A stretch of 45,228 nt of DNA from Prochlorococcus sp. AG-412-C21 (GTDB lineage Bacteria > Cyanobacteriota > Cyanobacteriia > PCC-6307 > Cyanobiaceae): positions 1-45,228 of the forward strand of contig QCKZ01000007.1 of the NCBI GenBank assembly GCA_003214975.1. Reading direction: 5' to 3'. A program made the position numbers and the translations under genes. The notes under the pieces are model-generated. The model did not search any database and was not told the DNA's origin. It saw only the letters and a program-made list of their open reading frames with translations. Positions 35,919 through 44,664 of this stretch are shown in pieces (position 1 is the first letter of the stretch; each line of letters opens with the position of its first letter).

Positions 35919-36963
35919 GAGACAATTCTTTCAAGATCATAATAGCGTCTTCTTTAGGATCTTCAGAATTCATTAATTGTGAAACCAAGGCAACTTTTTT
36001 AAAACCATTGCTTTTTAAATATGAAATATTATTTGACTTGATTCCACCAATAGCAAACCAAGGAATATTTAAATCTTTTGTTAACGTTTTGATATTTTCA
36101 ATACCTAAAGGTTTTTTCTCCTTTTTTGTTGCAGTTTCAAATACTGGTCCTATTCCTATGTAATCACAACCCTTCTTAAGAGCATTTGAAATATCAATTG
36201 CATTATTTGCACTTATACCAATAATTTTCGAATATCCTAATAGTTTTCTTGCGGTTTTTAAGTCTAAATCGTCTTGCCCGAGATGAATTCCATCCGCGTT
36301 AGATGCTAGAGCTATATCAATTCTATCGTTAACGATAAACAAAGAATTATATCTTTTACATAGATTTTTAATCTGAATTGCTTCTTGAAGATGATCTTGA
36401 TCAGTTCCCGTTTTAAATCTATGTTGAATAATTCTTACTCCCGCAATTAAAATCTCTTCTATTATTTCTAATAAATTGTCTTTTTGATCTGTGATTACAT
36501 ATAAGTCATTTTCTTTTAATATTTCCTCCGACTTCTTACACTTGCTATAACTTAATAAGTCAATTTCAATAGTATAAATTTCATATCTAATTTCCGAAGC
36601 GATTTTTGACAGCTCAAAATTCTGTAGTCTTGAGAATTCTTCTATTACTCTTAATGCTTCTTGAACTCGGGCTGAATTAGAACTTATAATTTGCTCAGAA
36701 GTTTTTCTGTTAATTTGCTCTTGATGTGTCAATCCTTTACATTTGTCCTCAATGTGATTTCTAGATTGTTTATAAACTTCTAAATGATTTTTTCCTAAAA
36801 TTTGTCTAAAATTTTTAATCTTTTCAACATATTTTTCTTTGCCTAGACCGAATCTAGCCCAATCCTCTAGTACTCTTAGTCCTTCTCTAGCTCTATCTAG
36901 ATTAGCGTCAATAATTTGATAAATTCTTAAATCTTCGGTGTTTTTAGTATTGGAATTCAGCAT
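35908..36963 (-). CDS. thiE: Thiamine-phosphate synthase, long two-domain form
   Basis: ThiE couples the pyrimidine and thiazole phosphates into thiamine monophosphate. The C-terminal part (from about residue 150) is the TIM barrel: LYVITDQKDN, RIIQHRFKTGTDQ, FIVNDRIDIALASNADGIHLGQDDL, GISANN, YIGIGPVFETATKKEKKPLG and FAIGGI. Residues 1-140 are an extra helical domain beginning IDANLDRAREGLRVLEDWARFGLG, common in cyanobacterial ThiE but absent from the 210-residue E. coli enzyme; its role is unknown to me. The gene follows ribF by 7 bases and overlaps thiS by 11. Confidence 0.94.
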   Translation of the reverse strand: MLNSNTKNTEDLRIYQIIDANLDRAREGLRVLEDWARFGLGKEKYVEKIKNFRQILGKNHLEVYKQSRNHIEDKCKGLTHQEQINRKTSEQIISSNSARVQEALRVIEEFSRLQNFELSKIASEIRYEIYTIEIDLLSYSKCKKSEEILKENDLYVITDQKDNLLEIIEEILIAGVRIIQHRFKTGTDQDHLQEAIQIKNLCKRYNSLFIVNDRIDIALASNADGIHLGQDDLDLKTARKLLGYSKIIGISANNAIDISNALKKGCDYIGIGPVFETATKKEKKPLGIENIKTLTKDLNIPWFAIGGIKSNNISYLKSNGFKKVALVSQLMNSEDPKEDAIMILKELSHEN

Positions 36964-36970
36964 TGGTAAT

Positions 36971-37894
36971 TTATTTTTTGTAGTTTTTAAAAATTCTTAG
37001 GGCATTCTCTCTATCATTTTTAATTTGACTAGAAAGTTGCTTGATATTATTGAACTTGATTTGAGATCTAAGCTTTTCAACTGGTTCTACAGATAGATTT
37101 AAACCATATAGATCTATATCTTTATTTATTAAATGAACTTCAACTGCAGATGGCAATAAAGGATTTATTGTTGGTTGAGAGCCAAGATTCATGATAGATT
37201 CAATTTTTTGATAGGAATTTTCTATGGTCGTCCATGCTGCGTAAACTCCCTCCCCAGGTAAAAATTTTCTACCATCTATTTCAAGATTTGCGGTGGGCCA
37301 CCCTATACTTTTTCCAATACCTTTACCTTTGACAACCTTTCCATTAAAACTATAAGGCCTATTAAGAATTTTGAAAGCATTTTTCAGATCACTTTTCTCT
37401 AATAAATCTCTTATTCTGCTGCTGCTTATTCTACCTTCTTTGTCTTCTAAAATTGGACTAATTTTTAGTTTTATATCCGTATCTTTAATCATATTTTTTA
37501 TAGTATTTATGTCTCCACTTCTTTTGAAACCAAATTTAAAATTAGCACCTACAGAAATGTTTTTCGCTTGTAATTGATTTATCAAAATATCTCTTACAAA
37601 TCTTTCTGCACTTAATTTAGATAATTCCTTATTAAAAGGAATAAGAACTAGTTGTTCAATCCCGAGATCTTCAAGAATAGGTAGTTTTTCTTCAGGTAAA
37701 TCAAGTCTAAGGCGCGTCTCTTTGTATAGAACTTCTCTTGGATGAGGCCAGAAGCTTGCAATTGTTGGGGTATATAGATTGTCTTCAACAACACTTTTTA
37801 TTAATTTTCTGTGGCCGGCATGAAGCCCATCGAAACTCCCAATAGCTATTGAAGTGGGATTCTTAACTTCAGATGGCGATATTAAAGAGATCAA
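36971..37894 (-). CDS. ribF: Bifunctional riboflavin kinase / FAD synthetase
   Basis: RibF phosphorylates riboflavin to FMN and adenylates it to FAD. The 307-residue protein has the N-terminal nucleotidyltransferase domain with AIGSFDGLHAGHRKLI (17-32) and SSSRIRDLLEKSDL, then the kinase domain from about residue 180 with GKVVKGKGIGKSIGWPTANLE, GEGVYAAW and MNLGSQPTI. The start is TTG at 37894, as no ATG is available and the conserved strand starts close by. ThiE lies 7 bases downstream, linking two vitamin pathways in one transcript. The ribD gene at 43457-44551 feeds the same pathway. Confidence 0.95.
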   Translation of the reverse strand: MISLISPSEVKNPTSIAIGSFDGLHAGHRKLIKSVVEDNLYTPTIASFWPHPREVLYKETRLRLDLPEEKLPILEDLGIEQLVLIPFNKELSKLSAERFVRDILINQLQAKNISVGANFKFGFKRSGDINTIKNMIKDTDIKLKISPILEDKEGRISSSRIRDLLEKSDLKNAFKILNRPYSFNGKVVKGKGIGKSIGWPTANLEIDGRKFLPGEGVYAAWTTIENSYQKIESIMNLGSQPTINPLLPSAVEVHLINKDIDLYGLNLSVEPVEKLRSQIKFNNIKQLSSQIKNDRENALRIFKNYKK

Positions 37895-37962
37895 CAGATT
37901 TCGTGCAATTTTATGATTTTGATGGCAAATTTGAATAGATTATAGTTTATTCAATCAAATGA

Positions 37963-38496
37963 ATGTCTGACAAAATTGATTTTCAGTCCCTTTCATTTGG
38001 AATGCGGCGTGTTGGATGGATACGCTTTTGGGTTCAATCCATTTTAGGTGTTGTTGTTGCGTCTGTTTTGCTTTTTTCTAATGTTGTTAATAATAGCGAA
38101 GGGCAGCTTGGCTTAGCGCCTGGCTTATCACTTACAACGATATCTTTGATTTTACTACTTTTTAGTCTTTGGCAAGGTTGGTTAATAGTTAGAACGGGTA
38201 GGGCAATCGCAAGTAACGCAAGACCTTCAAGAGGACAAACTAGTAAATTAATAAAAAGAGGTCTCATAGTCGATTTATTAGGAATTTTGTTTGGATTAAT
38301 TGGATATCAAGCTCTTATGGGTGCCCTATTTATACAAGCATCCTCTCAAACAACTGGACAATTGATAACAACGACATCTGATATTCCAATTACTGGACTT
38401 GAAATATTATCAGTTCTCAGTAATACACAGGTTATTGCTGCTCACTTCTTTGGACTTTGCTTTTCTTTATGGCTTTTAAGAAGGATTTACAAATGA
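37963..38496 (+). CDS. DUF3611 membrane protein (Tic21/PIC1 homologue)
   Basis: The 177-residue protein has four hydrophobic segments and the family start [20 protein letters not shown], followed by [31 protein letters not shown] and a C-terminal helix [18 protein letters not shown]3611 proteins are conserved in cyanobacteria and plants; the plant relative Tic21/PIC1 sits in the chloroplast inner envelope and has been proposed either as a protein import component or an iron permease. Function here cannot be decided. The 3' end overlaps convergent surE by 21 bases. Confidence 0.82.
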   Translation: MSDKIDFQSLSFGMRRVGWIRFWVQSILGVVVASVLLFSNVVNNSEGQLGLAPGLSLTTISLILLLFSLWQGWLIVRTGRAIASNARPSRGQTSKLIKRGLIVDLLGILFGLIGYQALMGALFIQASSQTTGQLITTTSDIPITGLEILSVLSNTQVIAAHFFGLCFSLWLLRRIYK

Positions 38497-39285
38497 ATTA
38501 TTAATTTTTGGTAAGTCGTCTAAATTACCCCTCCAAAATAAATCTGGTTCTACAGGCGTAAGTGATATTTTATTATCTTGTATTTGAGATACGTCACTGG
38601 GCCAGTTTTTAGGACCATAACCTTTTGATTTAAGATCTAAAACTACCTCACCTGCTAACCAATAATAATCGTCACCCCTTGGGTCTTCCCTTTTGGAAAA
38701 TTGATTTTTATATTTTCTTACTGATAATCTTGTCCATAATAATTCTTTTATTTTGCTTTTCTCGCAAGGGGGTATATTCAAATTTAATAAAAGTGAAGAT
38801 GGCCAACTATCGTTAATTGCTTGTTCGGCAATATTCATTGCAATTTCTCCAGCATATTCAAAATTCTTCCATTTAAAACTAGCAACACTTATTGCCATGG
38901 AAGGAACATTTTCTAAAGTGCCTTCCATGGCTGCTGCAACAGTGCCTGAACAAAATATATCTGTCCCTAGATTTGGCCCATGATTTATTCCAGATAGAAC
39001 TAGATCAGGTTTATTATCCAAGAGTTCAGATAGTGCTAATTTGACGCAATCAGCAGGCGTGCCCGAACATCCCCAAGCTTTTATACCTTCCCCAAATAAT
39101 TCATCCGCTCTTTCCACTCTTATTGGAGATTGCAAGGTAAGACCATGACCAGTAGCCGATCTCTCTTGATCAGGACATACTACTGTTACATTATGTCCTC
39201 TTTTTTGTGCTGATTTTGCTAAAGCTCTTATCCCCTCTGCAAAAACACCATCATCATTACTAATTAATATATTTAACGGTTCCAT
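38476..39285 (-). CDS. surE: 5'/3'-nucleotidase SurE
   Basis: SurE is a metal-dependent phosphatase acting on nucleoside 5'- and 3'-monophosphates. The 269-residue protein has [14 protein letters not shown] with metal ligands Asp11 and Asp12, [38 protein letters not shown] and [15 protein letters not shown] [12 protein letters not shown]. The C-terminal part is typical in length. The start is the ATG at 39285. pheS is divergent 68 bases away. Confidence 0.96.
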   Translation of the reverse strand: MEPLNILISNDDGVFAEGIRALAKSAQKRGHNVTVVCPDQERSATGHGLTLQSPIRVERADELFGEGIKAWGCSGTPADCVKLALSELLDNKPDLVLSGINHGPNLGTDIFCSGTVAAAMEGTLENVPSMAISVASFKWKNFEYAGEIAMNIAEQAINDSWPSSLLLNLNIPPCEKSKIKELLWTRLSVRKYKNQFSKREDPRGDDYYWLAGEVVLDLKSKGYGPKNWPSDVSQIQDNKISLTPVEPDLFWRGNLDDLPKINNSFVNPS

Positions 39286-39353
39286 TAATTAATACATTTT
39301 ATTTATGGACAATATTTAAGTAAGATAAAGCAATACTTATTTTTACTATATCA

Positions 39354-40361
39354 GTGAGTCAAATTGAATCATTAAGTCAAATTGAGGAAAAACTAAATAA
39401 CCTTTCTCTAATAGCAAGAAATAATATAGATAATGCTAATACTCATGAAGAACTGGACCAATTGAGAGTGTCCCTGCTAGGAAAAAAAGGTGATTTGTCA
39501 ATTATTTTGAAAACAATGGGTCAATTATCTGCTCTTGACAGACCAATTGTTGGCCAAAAGGCAAATTTAATAAAGATAAATTTGCAGGATTTAATAACTA
39601 AAAGAAAAAATCAATTAAACAATGAAGCCTTAGATCAGCAGATTAAAAACGAAAAAATTGATGTAACAATTCCTTCAATTGGAACCCCTCCTGGAAGTAA
39701 ACACCCTTTAATCTCAACTCAAGATGAGATCATAGATATTTTTTGTGGCTTAGGATATTCAGTTGAGAGTGGCCCTGAAATAGAAACTGATTTTTATAAT
39801 TTTGAGTCTCTTAATATACCCAAAAATCATCCCGCAAGAGATATGCAGGATACTTTCTACTTAGATGAAAATCGACTTTTAAGGACCCATACTTCTCCTG
39901 TTCAGATAAGGTACTTGGAGAAAACTCCTCCTCCAGTAAGAATAATTGCCCCTGGGAGAGTTTATAGGAGAGATGCTGTAGATGCTACTCATTCCCCTGT
40001 ATTTAATCAGGTTGAGGTTTTATGTATCGATCAAGATATTGATTTTAGTCATTTAAGAGGAACAGTTCTTACATTTTTGAAGACCTTTTTTGGGGATATT
40101 CCTGTGAGATTTAGAGCTAGTTATTTCCCATTTACTGAACCTTCGGCAGAAGTAGATGTTCAATGGAAAGGTAAATGGTTAGAAGTAATGGGATGCGGAA
40201 TGGTAGATCCGAAGGTCTTAGAAAAATTAGGAATAGATTCTGAGAAATGGACTGGATTCGCAGCTGGATTAGGAGTTGAAAGATTTTGTATGGTTAGACA
40301 TCAGATTGACGACATCAGAAAATTTTATACAAATGATCTTAGATTCTTAGAACAGTTCTAA
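39354..40361 (+). CDS. pheS: Phenylalanyl-tRNA synthetase alpha subunit
   Basis: PheS holds the catalytic site of the (alpha-beta)2 phenylalanyl-tRNA synthetase. The 335-residue protein has an N-terminal coiled-coil tRNA-binding region (residues 1-90, with [18 protein letters not shown]), then class II core motifs: [68 protein letters not shown] and [20 protein letters not shown]. The start is GTG at 39354. pheT is not beside it, which is common in cyanobacteria. Confidence 0.97.
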   Translation: MSQIESLSQIEEKLNNLSLIARNNIDNANTHEELDQLRVSLLGKKGDLSIILKTMGQLSALDRPIVGQKANLIKINLQDLITKRKNQLNNEALDQQIKNEKIDVTIPSIGTPPGSKHPLISTQDEIIDIFCGLGYSVESGPEIETDFYNFESLNIPKNHPARDMQDTFYLDENRLLRTHTSPVQIRYLEKTPPPVRIIAPGRVYRRDAVDATHSPVFNQVEVLCIDQDIDFSHLRGTVLTFLKTFFGDIPVRFRASYFPFTEPSAEVDVQWKGKWLEVMGCGMVDPKVLEKLGIDSEKWTGFAAGLGVERFCMVRHQIDDIRKFYTNDLRFLEQF

Positions 40362-40431
40362 TAAAATTGAAATTTTAAATTATGATTGTCCAGCAAATTA
40401 GTTTAAGATAGATATAGTTTTAGTTTTTTGA

Positions 40432-41340
40432 TTGGTACGTAAAGCAGGGCTAATCGTTAATGATGGGAAAGAACTTGCTGTTCAAACTGCAAGTTCTGTT
40501 GAGAAAAAATTGGAAAAATTCAATTATGAAGTTGTAAGGGTTAGTAGCTCTGGTGGAATGGTTGGATTTGCTAATCCTGATCAACATGTTCGTCCTTTGG
40601 GATATACGAACTGTGTTCCCGAGGGATTTGACTCGTCAATGGAATTTGCAATTGTTCTTGGCGGAGATGGAACCGTTCTTTCTGCCGCAAGGCAAACAGC
40701 ACCTGCTAAAATACCAATCCTTACAATAAATACTGGTCATTTAGGTTTTCTTGCGGAAGCTTATTTGTCAAATCTTGATCAAGCAATAGATAAAATCATT
40801 GCGGGAAACTGGGATATTGAAGAAAGAACTTGCTTTATTATTAGTGTAATGAGGAATGATCAGAGGAGATGGGAGTCTCTCTGTCTTAATGAGATGGCTC
40901 TTCATAGAGAACCTCTGACAAGTATGTGTCATTTTGAGATTTCTATAGGGCGACATGCTCCTGTAGATATCTCAGCTGATGGAGTAATTTTATCTACTCC
41001 AACTGGTTCTACTGCATATTCGTTGAGTGCTGGAGGGCCAGTTATTACCCCCGATTGCCCAGTGGTGCAATTAACTCCAATTGCTCCACATTCATTGGCA
41101 TCTAGGGCATTGGTTTTTAATGATTCTGAGCCAGTAACTGTTTTCCCCGCAACTCCTGAAAGGTTGGTAATGGTTGTTGACGGAAATGCTGGTTGTTATG
41201 TTTGGCCTGAAGATAGAGTTTTAATAAGAAAAAGTAAACACTCAGTAAAGTTTATTAGACTGGAAGATCATGAATTTTTCCAAGTTTTAAGAAATAAACT
41301 AGGTTGGGGTTTGCCCCATGTTGCTAAACCTAACAAATAA
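40432..41340 (+). CDS. nadK: NAD kinase
   Basis: NadK phosphorylates NAD to NADP. The 302-residue protein has the GGDGT motif ([13 protein letters not shown]), [10 protein letters not shown], the conserved LNEMALHRE, and the substrate segment [24 protein letters not shown]. Cyanobacteria often carry two NAD kinases; this one has the longer N-terminal loop with [14 protein letters not shown]. The start is TTG at 40432 ([13 protein letters not shown]), in the absence of an ATG before the conserved core. It converges on cobL. Confidence 0.95.
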   Translation: MVRKAGLIVNDGKELAVQTASSVEKKLEKFNYEVVRVSSSGGMVGFANPDQHVRPLGYTNCVPEGFDSSMEFAIVLGGDGTVLSAARQTAPAKIPILTINTGHLGFLAEAYLSNLDQAIDKIIAGNWDIEERTCFIISVMRNDQRRWESLCLNEMALHREPLTSMCHFEISIGRHAPVDISADGVILSTPTGSTAYSLSAGGPVITPDCPVVQLTPIAPHSLASRALVFNDSEPVTVFPATPERLVMVVDGNAGCYVWPEDRVLIRKSKHSVKFIRLEDHEFFQVLRNKLGWGLPHVAKPNK

Positions 41341-41353
41341 CAATTATTTGAAT

Positions 41354-42631
41354 TTATTTTTTTCCTTTTAAAATAAAAACAGGATTATTTGGTTCTAATC
41401 TCATTCCCTCAGCAATACTTAAGCTTTTGTAGGTCTGAATTGAAATTAAATTTGTTTTGAAATTTTTATCTTCTAATTCCTCTTTCAATTCTTTAATAGT
41501 TTGAATGTCAATTATTGGGATAACGATAATATCTCCAATTCTCATACCCTGAGCCAGTTTATTAATGATTTGAAGTTTAGTCTTTTTATCACATCCTCCA
41601 ATTACTAATCTATTAGGTTTTTCAAAAGAACTTAAATTTCTCGTATTCAAGCTATTATTTATGTCTTCCTCAAAAATAAATTTTGGTTTAACGCCAAGCC
41701 TTTTTGAGTTTTCTAGTATTAATGCTTTTGAACCAATCCTTTTATCGATACAAAACAAATCTAAATTAGGCCTTAATTTTAATGCCTCTAAACCAATTGA
41801 CCCGCAACCTGCTCCTATATCCCAGATGACACCATTCTTAGGGAGCTCTAGATCAGCTAAGATTTGAACGCGAACCTCCCTTTTAGTGAATAAATTTGGT
41901 CTATCATCAAAAGTTTTAAAAATATTGTCACTGATTCCGAAAAGAGGGAGATTATTATTTTTCGAATAATTTTTCTTTACTTTTGTTAAAACAGCAATGT
42001 TCAAACTCGATATATCACAGGGCAATGACTCTTTAAGATTTAATTTTCTTATATTCTGATTGTCGAAGCCTATCTCTTCACAGAGCCAAAAATCATAGAA
42101 GTCAATCAGATTTAATTCTGATAAGTTTTTTTTGATTATTTCTAAACTTTTGTTATTTGAATCTGTAATAATTGCCAAACTTGAAGGCCTTGATTTAAGA
42201 GCCTCAATTAACTTAGTCGAATCTCTGCCGTGAATACTTACATTAACAGTATCCTGCCATGGGATCTTTAACTTACTAAATGCTAATTGGATGCAAGTAT
42301 TTGAAGGGTAGAAACTTAATTCATCTTTTGAAAAATTTTCTAGTAGTATTCTTCCAATTCCAAACCAAAGTGGATCTCCTCTCGAAATTAAAATAACATC
42401 GGTTTTTTGAGATCTAAGCCAGTTAACAAGTTCGTTATTACTATTGCTCGAAAAAAATGATTTCTTTTTTTCTAAATCATTTTCGCCCCATGATTTAATT
42501 TCTTTAAAATATGAATTGGGAACTGCAATATTCCCTGTCCTTAAAAATAGATCTTTTAATTTGGAAGGTAAATCTTCAAATAAATATGAATTAATACCCA
42601 CTACATGAATTTTTCTATTAACTTCGGTCAT
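41354..42631 (-). CDS. cobL: Precorrin-6Y C5,15-methyltransferase (decarboxylating), CbiE-CbiT fusion
   Basis: CobL methylates C5 and C15 of the corrin ring and removes the acetate carboxyl at C12 in cobalamin synthesis. The 425-residue protein is the fused form. The N-terminal CbiE domain (to about 200) has ISRGDPLWFGIGRILL. The C-terminal CbiT domain has FTKREVRVQILADLELP, the SAM loop WDIGAGCGSIGLEAL and IGGCDKK. I start at the ATG at 42631 (MTEVNRK); a TTG one codon earlier is unnecessary. The 83-residue gene is divergent. Confidence 0.93.
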   Translation of the reverse strand: MTEVNRKIHVVGINSYLFEDLPSKLKDLFLRTGNIAVPNSYFKEIKSWGENDLEKKKSFFSSNSNNELVNWLRSQKTDVILISRGDPLWFGIGRILLENFSKDELSFYPSNTCIQLAFSKLKIPWQDTVNVSIHGRDSTKLIEALKSRPSSLAIITDSNNKSLEIIKKNLSELNLIDFYDFWLCEEIGFDNQNIRKLNLKESLPCDISSLNIAVLTKVKKNYSKNNNLPLFGISDNIFKTFDDRPNLFTKREVRVQILADLELPKNGVIWDIGAGCGSIGLEALKLRPNLDLFCIDKRIGSKALILENSKRLGVKPKFIFEEDINNSLNTRNLSSFEKPNRLVIGGCDKKTKLQIINKLAQGMRIGDIIVIPIIDIQTIKELKEELEDKNFKTNLISIQTYKSLSIAEGMRLEPNNPVFILKGKK

Positions 42632-42714
42632 CAATATTTAATGAAAAGGAACTATACTGTTTGAATATTTTATTAAATTATCTTATTATTGTTGGAGTTA
42701 CCATAGTAAATTAA

Positions 42715-42966
42715 TTGTCTGAAAGGAGAAAGAGATTACATGATTTATTGTTAACTCTAATTAATAAAGATAGTGAATTTGAGTTTATTGAAGAAGATTC
42801 TAGCGATTTATCATCTAGCTATTCTGAAAAAGACACTTTGAATTTATCTCGAGTTATAGAAAAAAATCGTAAAATTATCAAAAGGTACCAAGCTATTGTA
42901 AGAACAGCTGTAACTCTAGATGCCCTTATGGATCCTGAAAATGAAGAAAATTACAAAATCAAATAA
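42715..42966 (+). CDS. Small conserved hypothetical protein, 83 aa
   Basis: I recognise no named family. The product is charged and soluble: MSERRKRLHDLLLTLINKDS, an acidic Ser-rich middle (EEDSSDLSSSYSEKD), then a helix-rich C-terminal half, LSRVIEKNRKIIKRYQAIVR followed by TAVTLDALMDPENEEN. The only start is TTG at 42715, directly after an in-frame TAA. Its last 26 bases overlap the start of the DUF3122 gene in another frame, which suggests coupled translation. Confidence 0.65.
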   Translation: MSERRKRLHDLLLTLINKDSEFEFIEEDSSDLSSSYSEKDTLNLSRVIEKNRKIIKRYQAIVRTAVTLDALMDPENEENYKIK

Positions 42967-43441
42967 AAATATTTTCTTAAAAGGAATATTACCTTTACTT
43001 TTACTAATATCCTTTATTTTTAACCCATTAAAAGTATCTGCAGAAGTTACAGAAACAGAAATAAATGGGGAATTAATTAATGCTAGTAGTGAGTTTTTAA
43101 GGGACTTGGACTTTGAAACCTGGCAGTTAGTAGCTTATAAATCACCTCTTTTTGCAGATAAATTGATCTTGAGAGTCATTGGATATCCAGGAAATCTAAG
43201 GATTGATCATCCCACTGACTTGAGGGTAGAATCAGGTAGAAAACAGTGGCTTCTAGATGATAAAACATTACTTAATGTGGAATTAGCAAATGATGGAAGA
43301 CAAGCTGCTGCAGAATTTGATCTTGATAAATTAATTAAGAATTTAGAAAAAAATAGACCTTTAAGATTATCTTTAATAGGGGTTTTTTCTGAGTTACCTG
43401 TTCCTCCATTTGTTGTTAAAGAATGGAGATCAATAAACTGA
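42941..43441 (+). CDS. DUF3122 exported protein
   Basis: The 166-residue product has a basic N terminus (MKKITKSNKN), a hydrophobic core and a likely signal peptidase site after LKVSAEV, so it should be exported to the periplasm or lumen. The mature part resembles the cyanobacterial DUF3122 family: DFETWQLVAYKS, LILRVIGYPGNLRIDHPTDLRV and RKQWLLDD. Function is unknown. I use the ATG at 42941, which gives a normal signal peptide; one at 42920 would add seven residues before it. ribD follows after 15 bases. Confidence 0.75.
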   Translation: MKKITKSNKNIFLKGILPLLLLISFIFNPLKVSAEVTETEINGELINASSEFLRDLDFETWQLVAYKSPLFADKLILRVIGYPGNLRIDHPTDLRVESGRKQWLLDDKTLLNVELANDGRQAAAEFDLDKLIKNLEKNRPLRLSLIGVFSELPVPPFVVKEWRSIN

Positions 43442-43456
43442 ATTTGATTTTTGGAG

Positions 43457-44551
43457 ATGACTGAAAAAAATGTAAGCCATACAAAATGGATGAAAAGAGC
43501 AATTTTTTTGGCTTGTTTAGGCAAAAATACAACAAGTCCTAACCCCAGTGTAGGGGCTGTAATTCTAGATAAAACTGGGAAACTTATTTCAGAGGGATTT
43601 CATTACAAGGCTGGAATGCCTCATGCTGAGGCAATGGCTTTTAATAATTTAGAAAAAGATGCTAAAGGTGGGTCAATGTATGTAAATCTTGAACCTTGCT
43701 GTCACCAAGGTAAAACTCCTCCTTGTGTAGATAAGGTAATCTCCTCTGGGATAAGAAAGGTATATATATCTATCCAAGATCCTGATAAAAGAGTATCTGG
43801 TAAAGGTATTAAGCTGCTAAAAGAAGCCGGAATTCAAGTTCACTTAGGATTATGTAGAAAAGAATCCTTAGATTTAAATAAGGCTTTCATTCATAGGAAT
43901 ATTTCTAAAAAGGCATTTGGTGTTCTTAAATGGGCTATGAGCATTGATGGCAGAATTGGTCTAAAAAATGGTAAAAGTAAATGGATTACTAACGAAGAAT
44001 CAAGGTCATTAGTTCACTCTTTTAGAGCAGAATTTGATGCAATAATCATTGGTGGAAATACATTAAGGAAAGATAATCCAATTTTGACTACTAGAGGTTT
44101 AAAAACTCCTGAACCTTTGCGTGTTGTTTTTACAAAAAGTTTAGATCTTCCTTCAAAATCTAATCTTTGGGATTGTAATAATGCAAAAACTATAGTTATT
44201 TATGATTCTTCTACAGCAAATGAAAGCTACCTTACAAGGATTCCGAAATGTGTGGAAGTAGAAAAGGTATCATCAGATAATCCAGAGTTAATTTCAAAAA
44301 TACTTGCTAGAAGAGGGTGTAATAAAGTTCTGTGGGAATGTGGCCCCAGATTGGCTACCGCGGCTATCCAATCTAATTGTATTCAGGAAATTATTACTTT
44401 TATTGCTCCAAAAATTTTAGGAGGAGAAAATAGTATGAACCCCTTAGGTGATTTTGAATTTGAAGAAATGCATGAAATTATTAAATTAAGTGATTCTCAG
44501 GTTAATTTGATTGGTAATGATATATGCGTTAAGAGTTCATTTAAAAATTAA
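43457..44551 (+). CDS. ribD: Bifunctional riboflavin deaminase/reductase RibD
   Basis: RibD deaminates the pyrimidine product of GTP cyclohydrolase II and then reduces the ribose side chain with NADPH. The 364-residue protein has the zinc deaminase site MPHAEAM (His56, Glu58) with NLEPCCHQGKTPPC (Cys81, Cys90), and a reductase domain from about residue 150 with KWAMSIDGRIGL, IIGGNTLRKDNPILTTR and an LWECGP segment. I use the ATG at 43457; a TTG two codons upstream is possible. It belongs to the same pathway as ribF at 36971-37894. Confidence 0.95.
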   Translation: MTEKNVSHTKWMKRAIFLACLGKNTTSPNPSVGAVILDKTGKLISEGFHYKAGMPHAEAMAFNNLEKDAKGGSMYVNLEPCCHQGKTPPCVDKVISSGIRKVYISIQDPDKRVSGKGIKLLKEAGIQVHLGLCRKESLDLNKAFIHRNISKKAFGVLKWAMSIDGRIGLKNGKSKWITNEESRSLVHSFRAEFDAIIIGGNTLRKDNPILTTRGLKTPEPLRVVFTKSLDLPSKSNLWDCNNAKTIVIYDSSTANESYLTRIPKCVEVEKVSSDNPELISKILARRGCNKVLWECGPRLATAAIQSNCIQEIITFIAPKILGGENSMNPLGDFEFEEMHEIIKLSDSQVNLIGNDICVKSSFKN

Positions 44552-44580
44552 TTTTATAGAAATTATATATGGGTCAAAGT

Positions 44581-44619
44581 ACCGTACGGTTCTTACCCAA
44601 AAAAAGAATACAGGTACGG
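44581..44619. promoter_or_regulatory. Inverted-repeat element upstream of ftsH
   Basis: ACCGTACGGT (44581-44590) is a perfect 10-base palindrome. The wider stretch also forms an imperfect hairpin: CCGTAC (44582-44587) pairs with GTACGG (44614-44619), and TTCTT with AAGAA inside. It lies 30 bases after ribD and just upstream of the likely ftsH -10 box. It may be a ribD terminator-like structure or a regulator site; the lack of a following T run argues against a normal terminator. Confidence 0.4.
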
Positions 44620-44636
44620 AAACTAATCGTTTAGTT

Positions 44637-44642
44637 TATAAT
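44637..44642 (+). promoter_or_regulatory. -10 box for ftsH
   Basis: TATAAT lies 22 bases before the ftsH ATG, which would give a leader of about 15 nt. The -35 region would fall at the edge of the upstream inverted repeat (44614-44619), so a protein bound there could affect transcription. Confidence 0.5.
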
Positions 44643-44664
44643 AAGTTTAAAATTGATAACAACT

